From Ichthyophis bannanicus (taxonomy: Eukaryota > Chordata > Amphibia > Gymnophiona > Ichthyophiidae), in NCBI GenBank assembly GCA_033557465.1, contig CM066035.1, forward strand, positions 246,716,869-246,780,868: a DNA stretch of 64,000 bases, read 5' to 3'. A program made the translations under genes and the position numbers. This document shows, piece after piece, positions 63,556 through 64,000 of this stretch. The notes under the pieces were generated by a model. That model ran no database searches. It was not told where the DNA came from and saw nothing but the letters and a program-made list of their open reading frames with translations. Within the stretch, counting starts at the first letter, position 1. Each line of letters opens with the position of its first letter.

Positions 63556-63675
63556 GTCAGCCCGGTAATAAAGTGAACAGTTGATGTAACATCACCAGCT
63601 GATGGATGACTAACTCTCTTTGCAGTAGTATATAAATCCTTTAGTCAGAAAAGGGAATAACTTCAGACCTATCTT
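63556..63675 (+). repeat. 120-bp direct repeat, right copy (empty ERV-3 target)
   Basis: Matches 45023-45142 with three transitions. Here ATCT (63671-63674) runs straight on into TAGTAGG, the unoccupied form of the ERV-3 target. Confidence 0.95.
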
Positions 63676-64000
63676 AGTAGGATGCCTAAGTAAGTTAGCT
63701 TTAAGTGTGTGGAGAAATATATGTACATGCTATATGTTACAGGAAACTATCAGAGAATACAGTTCTAAATATCTTTATAAAGCAAAATAACTAGGGACTT
63801 CCAAAATTCAATAGAAATATTCATAACAGAGATTTTACCAGCCTTTCATTCTTCCCATAAGAGTATTAGAGAATTTCCAGCATTTATTAAGCCCCTATTA
63901 CCATGAGCTGGCATTATCAGTTTATTAAATTAAACTCTCCTTGGATCAAGTGCTAGTAATCTCTTGCTTCCCTCAGCAATCCATATTTAGAAAAGTGAGT
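63676..64000. other. Unassigned host flank
   Basis: AT-rich sequence with no gene or recognisable element. Confidence 0.4.

Overview
This window looks like intergenic DNA from a large, transposon-rich vertebrate genome. I found no host protein-coding gene, tRNA or rRNA. The mix of element types (BovB-like RTE, L2 and CR1-like LINEs, Penelope-like elements with GIY-YIG endonuclease, DIRS tyrosine-recombinase retrotransposons and gammaretrovirus-like ERVs, several with near-intact frames) suggests an amphibian, and a caecilian is my best guess. That is an inference from element content, not a species identification.

Layout. 1-1894 is unassigned. 1895-8145 is a minus-strand BovB-like RTE LINE, split by a minus-strand Penelope-like element (3374-6742) with a 14-bp target duplication. 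8.57-9.71 kb is a C-rich minisatellite. 9.87-15.1 kb is the 3' part of an unclassified retrovirus: a broken class-I-type fusion glycoprotein gene, a polypurine tract and a long 3' LTR. A deleted DIRS element (11.72-13.33 kb) and a near-perfect 292-bp-arm palindrome (13.50-14.15 kb) have landed in it. 15.7-21.5 kb holds LINE and Penelope fragments, plus a hairpin-rich non-autonomous DNA transposon inside a CR1 copy.

21766-44509 is a complete gammaretrovirus-like provirus (ERV-1, plus strand, target duplication ATGG, tRNA-Gly-type primer site). Its pol is interrupted by a 1.4-kb LTR-like element with a long ORF (A) and by a nearly full-length LINE. Its env is interrupted by a 7-kb DIRS element, which itself carries a second 1.4-kb LTR-like element (B). 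45142-56285 is a minus-strand relative (ERV-3, target duplication ATCT) with an L2 LINE in its leader. 56293-63555 is a plus-strand relative (ERV-2) that directly abuts ERV-3.

How the parts relate. ERV-2 and ERV-3 share several lesions that ERV-1 lacks: the polymerase motif changed from YVDD to YVDN, the same integrase-core deletion and the same small gag rearrangement. They also share an extra leader block of about 1 kb. ERV-3 has its own target duplication, so this looks like a defective lineage copied with proteins supplied in trans. The ERV-3/ERV-2 pair is bracketed by a 120-bp direct repeat whose right copy preserves the unoccupied ERV-3 target, which points to an exchange between two alleles or sister copies. 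The LTRs of ERV-1 and of ERV-2 differ by only about 1-2% by eye, so the insertions nested in ERV-1 must be young.
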